Assembly: GCA_964058845.1 (NCBI GenBank)
Contig: CAXKVR010000820.1
Location: forward strand, 1 to 28,525
Length of the DNA stretch: 28,525 nucleotides
Direction of reading: 5' to 3'
Origin: Carex sylvatica
Taxonomy: Eukaryota > Streptophyta > Magnoliopsida > Poales > Cyperaceae
A model generated the notes under the pieces. That model was not told where the DNA came from. It did no database searches and worked only from the letters and a program-made list of their open reading frames with translations. Below, piece by piece: positions 28,454 to 28,525 of the stretch. The first letter of the stretch is position 1. Each line of letters opens with the position of its first letter. The position numbers were made by a program, and so were the translations under genes.

Positions 28454-28525
28454 TAAAATTATATGATTTTTTTATTTAGTAAATTATAACATAATTGATT
28501 GATCCTGATAACATTAAGCTTATTC

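Larger units (their letters stand above)
25426..28525. repeat. Right copy of the ~3.1 kb segmental duplication
   Basis: Same orientation as 1-3070. Differences are scattered substitutions and small indels, such as one extra pentapeptide codon block near 28196, an extra codon near 26503 and a 21-bp stretch at 26726-26746 that is missing from the left copy. The similarity still holds at the last base of the window. Confidence 0.95.

Noticed and set aside
1..28525. CRISPR arrays, tRNA and rRNA genes, bacterial operons
   Set aside because: No regularly spaced direct repeats with unique spacers, no cloverleaf with intact arms and no rRNA core sequence were seen. The sequence is plant nuclear.

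Overview
This is an AT-rich window from a flowering-plant nuclear genome, probably a eudicot. The evidence for a plant is the density of short hAT-, Mutator- and CACTA-like elements, a Ty1/copia gag with a tRNA-Met-type primer binding site, a Helitron with a canonical 3' end, plant-type TATA boxes and GT-AG introns. I see no conserved housekeeping gene, tRNA, rRNA or CRISPR array. The species cannot be fixed from the sequence.

The only convincing genes belong to one small family of unknown function, with four copies in the window. Copies A (1408-2892, +) and D (26871-28347, +) are two-exon genes. Copy B (16128-16690, -) is a two-exon gene that looks damaged at its promoter. Copy C (22261-22689, -) has no intron. 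An orphan 5' exon (E, about 15753-15910, -) is also present. All four copies encode a run of pentapeptides (small residue, Gln, Ile/Met/Leu, Asn, Gly), which matches the A(D/N)LXX pattern of pentapeptide-repeat proteins. The C-terminal tails differ completely: a transmembrane anchor in A and D, a tail read from a copia LTR in C, and an unrelated tail in B. C has a secretory signal-like N-terminus that A and D retain only as a remnant upstream of their TATA box.

Layout. 1-3070 and 25426-28525 are copies of one segment (about 98% identical by eye where I compared it), about 25.4 kb apart; each carries a hAT-like insertion, a TATA box, the A/D gene, a large inverted-repeat element in the intron and a CACTA-like fold-back element at the 3' end. 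3070-9800 holds duplicated non-coding blocks, hAT-like elements, a copia gag remnant and a palindrome of about 2.3 kb. 9865-13195 is a duplicated block split by a 2391-bp Helitron whose empty site is also in the window. 13200-15750 is non-coding with a 212-bp Mutator-like MITE and a hAT end. 15750-17726 holds orphan exon E, gene B and a 966-bp block. 17727-19527 and 19635-22299 are partial tandem copies of one composite unit, each with the same hAT-like MITE and copia LTR/gag remnants. 22261-23760 is gene C with the second copy of the 966-bp block. 23760-25425 has no recognisable gene.

The window therefore records a local gene family built, moved and re-tailed by transposable elements. Several insertions can be dated relative to duplications because filled and empty sites both survive. 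All alignments were made by eye; identities and ends are approximate unless a target-site duplication fixes them.
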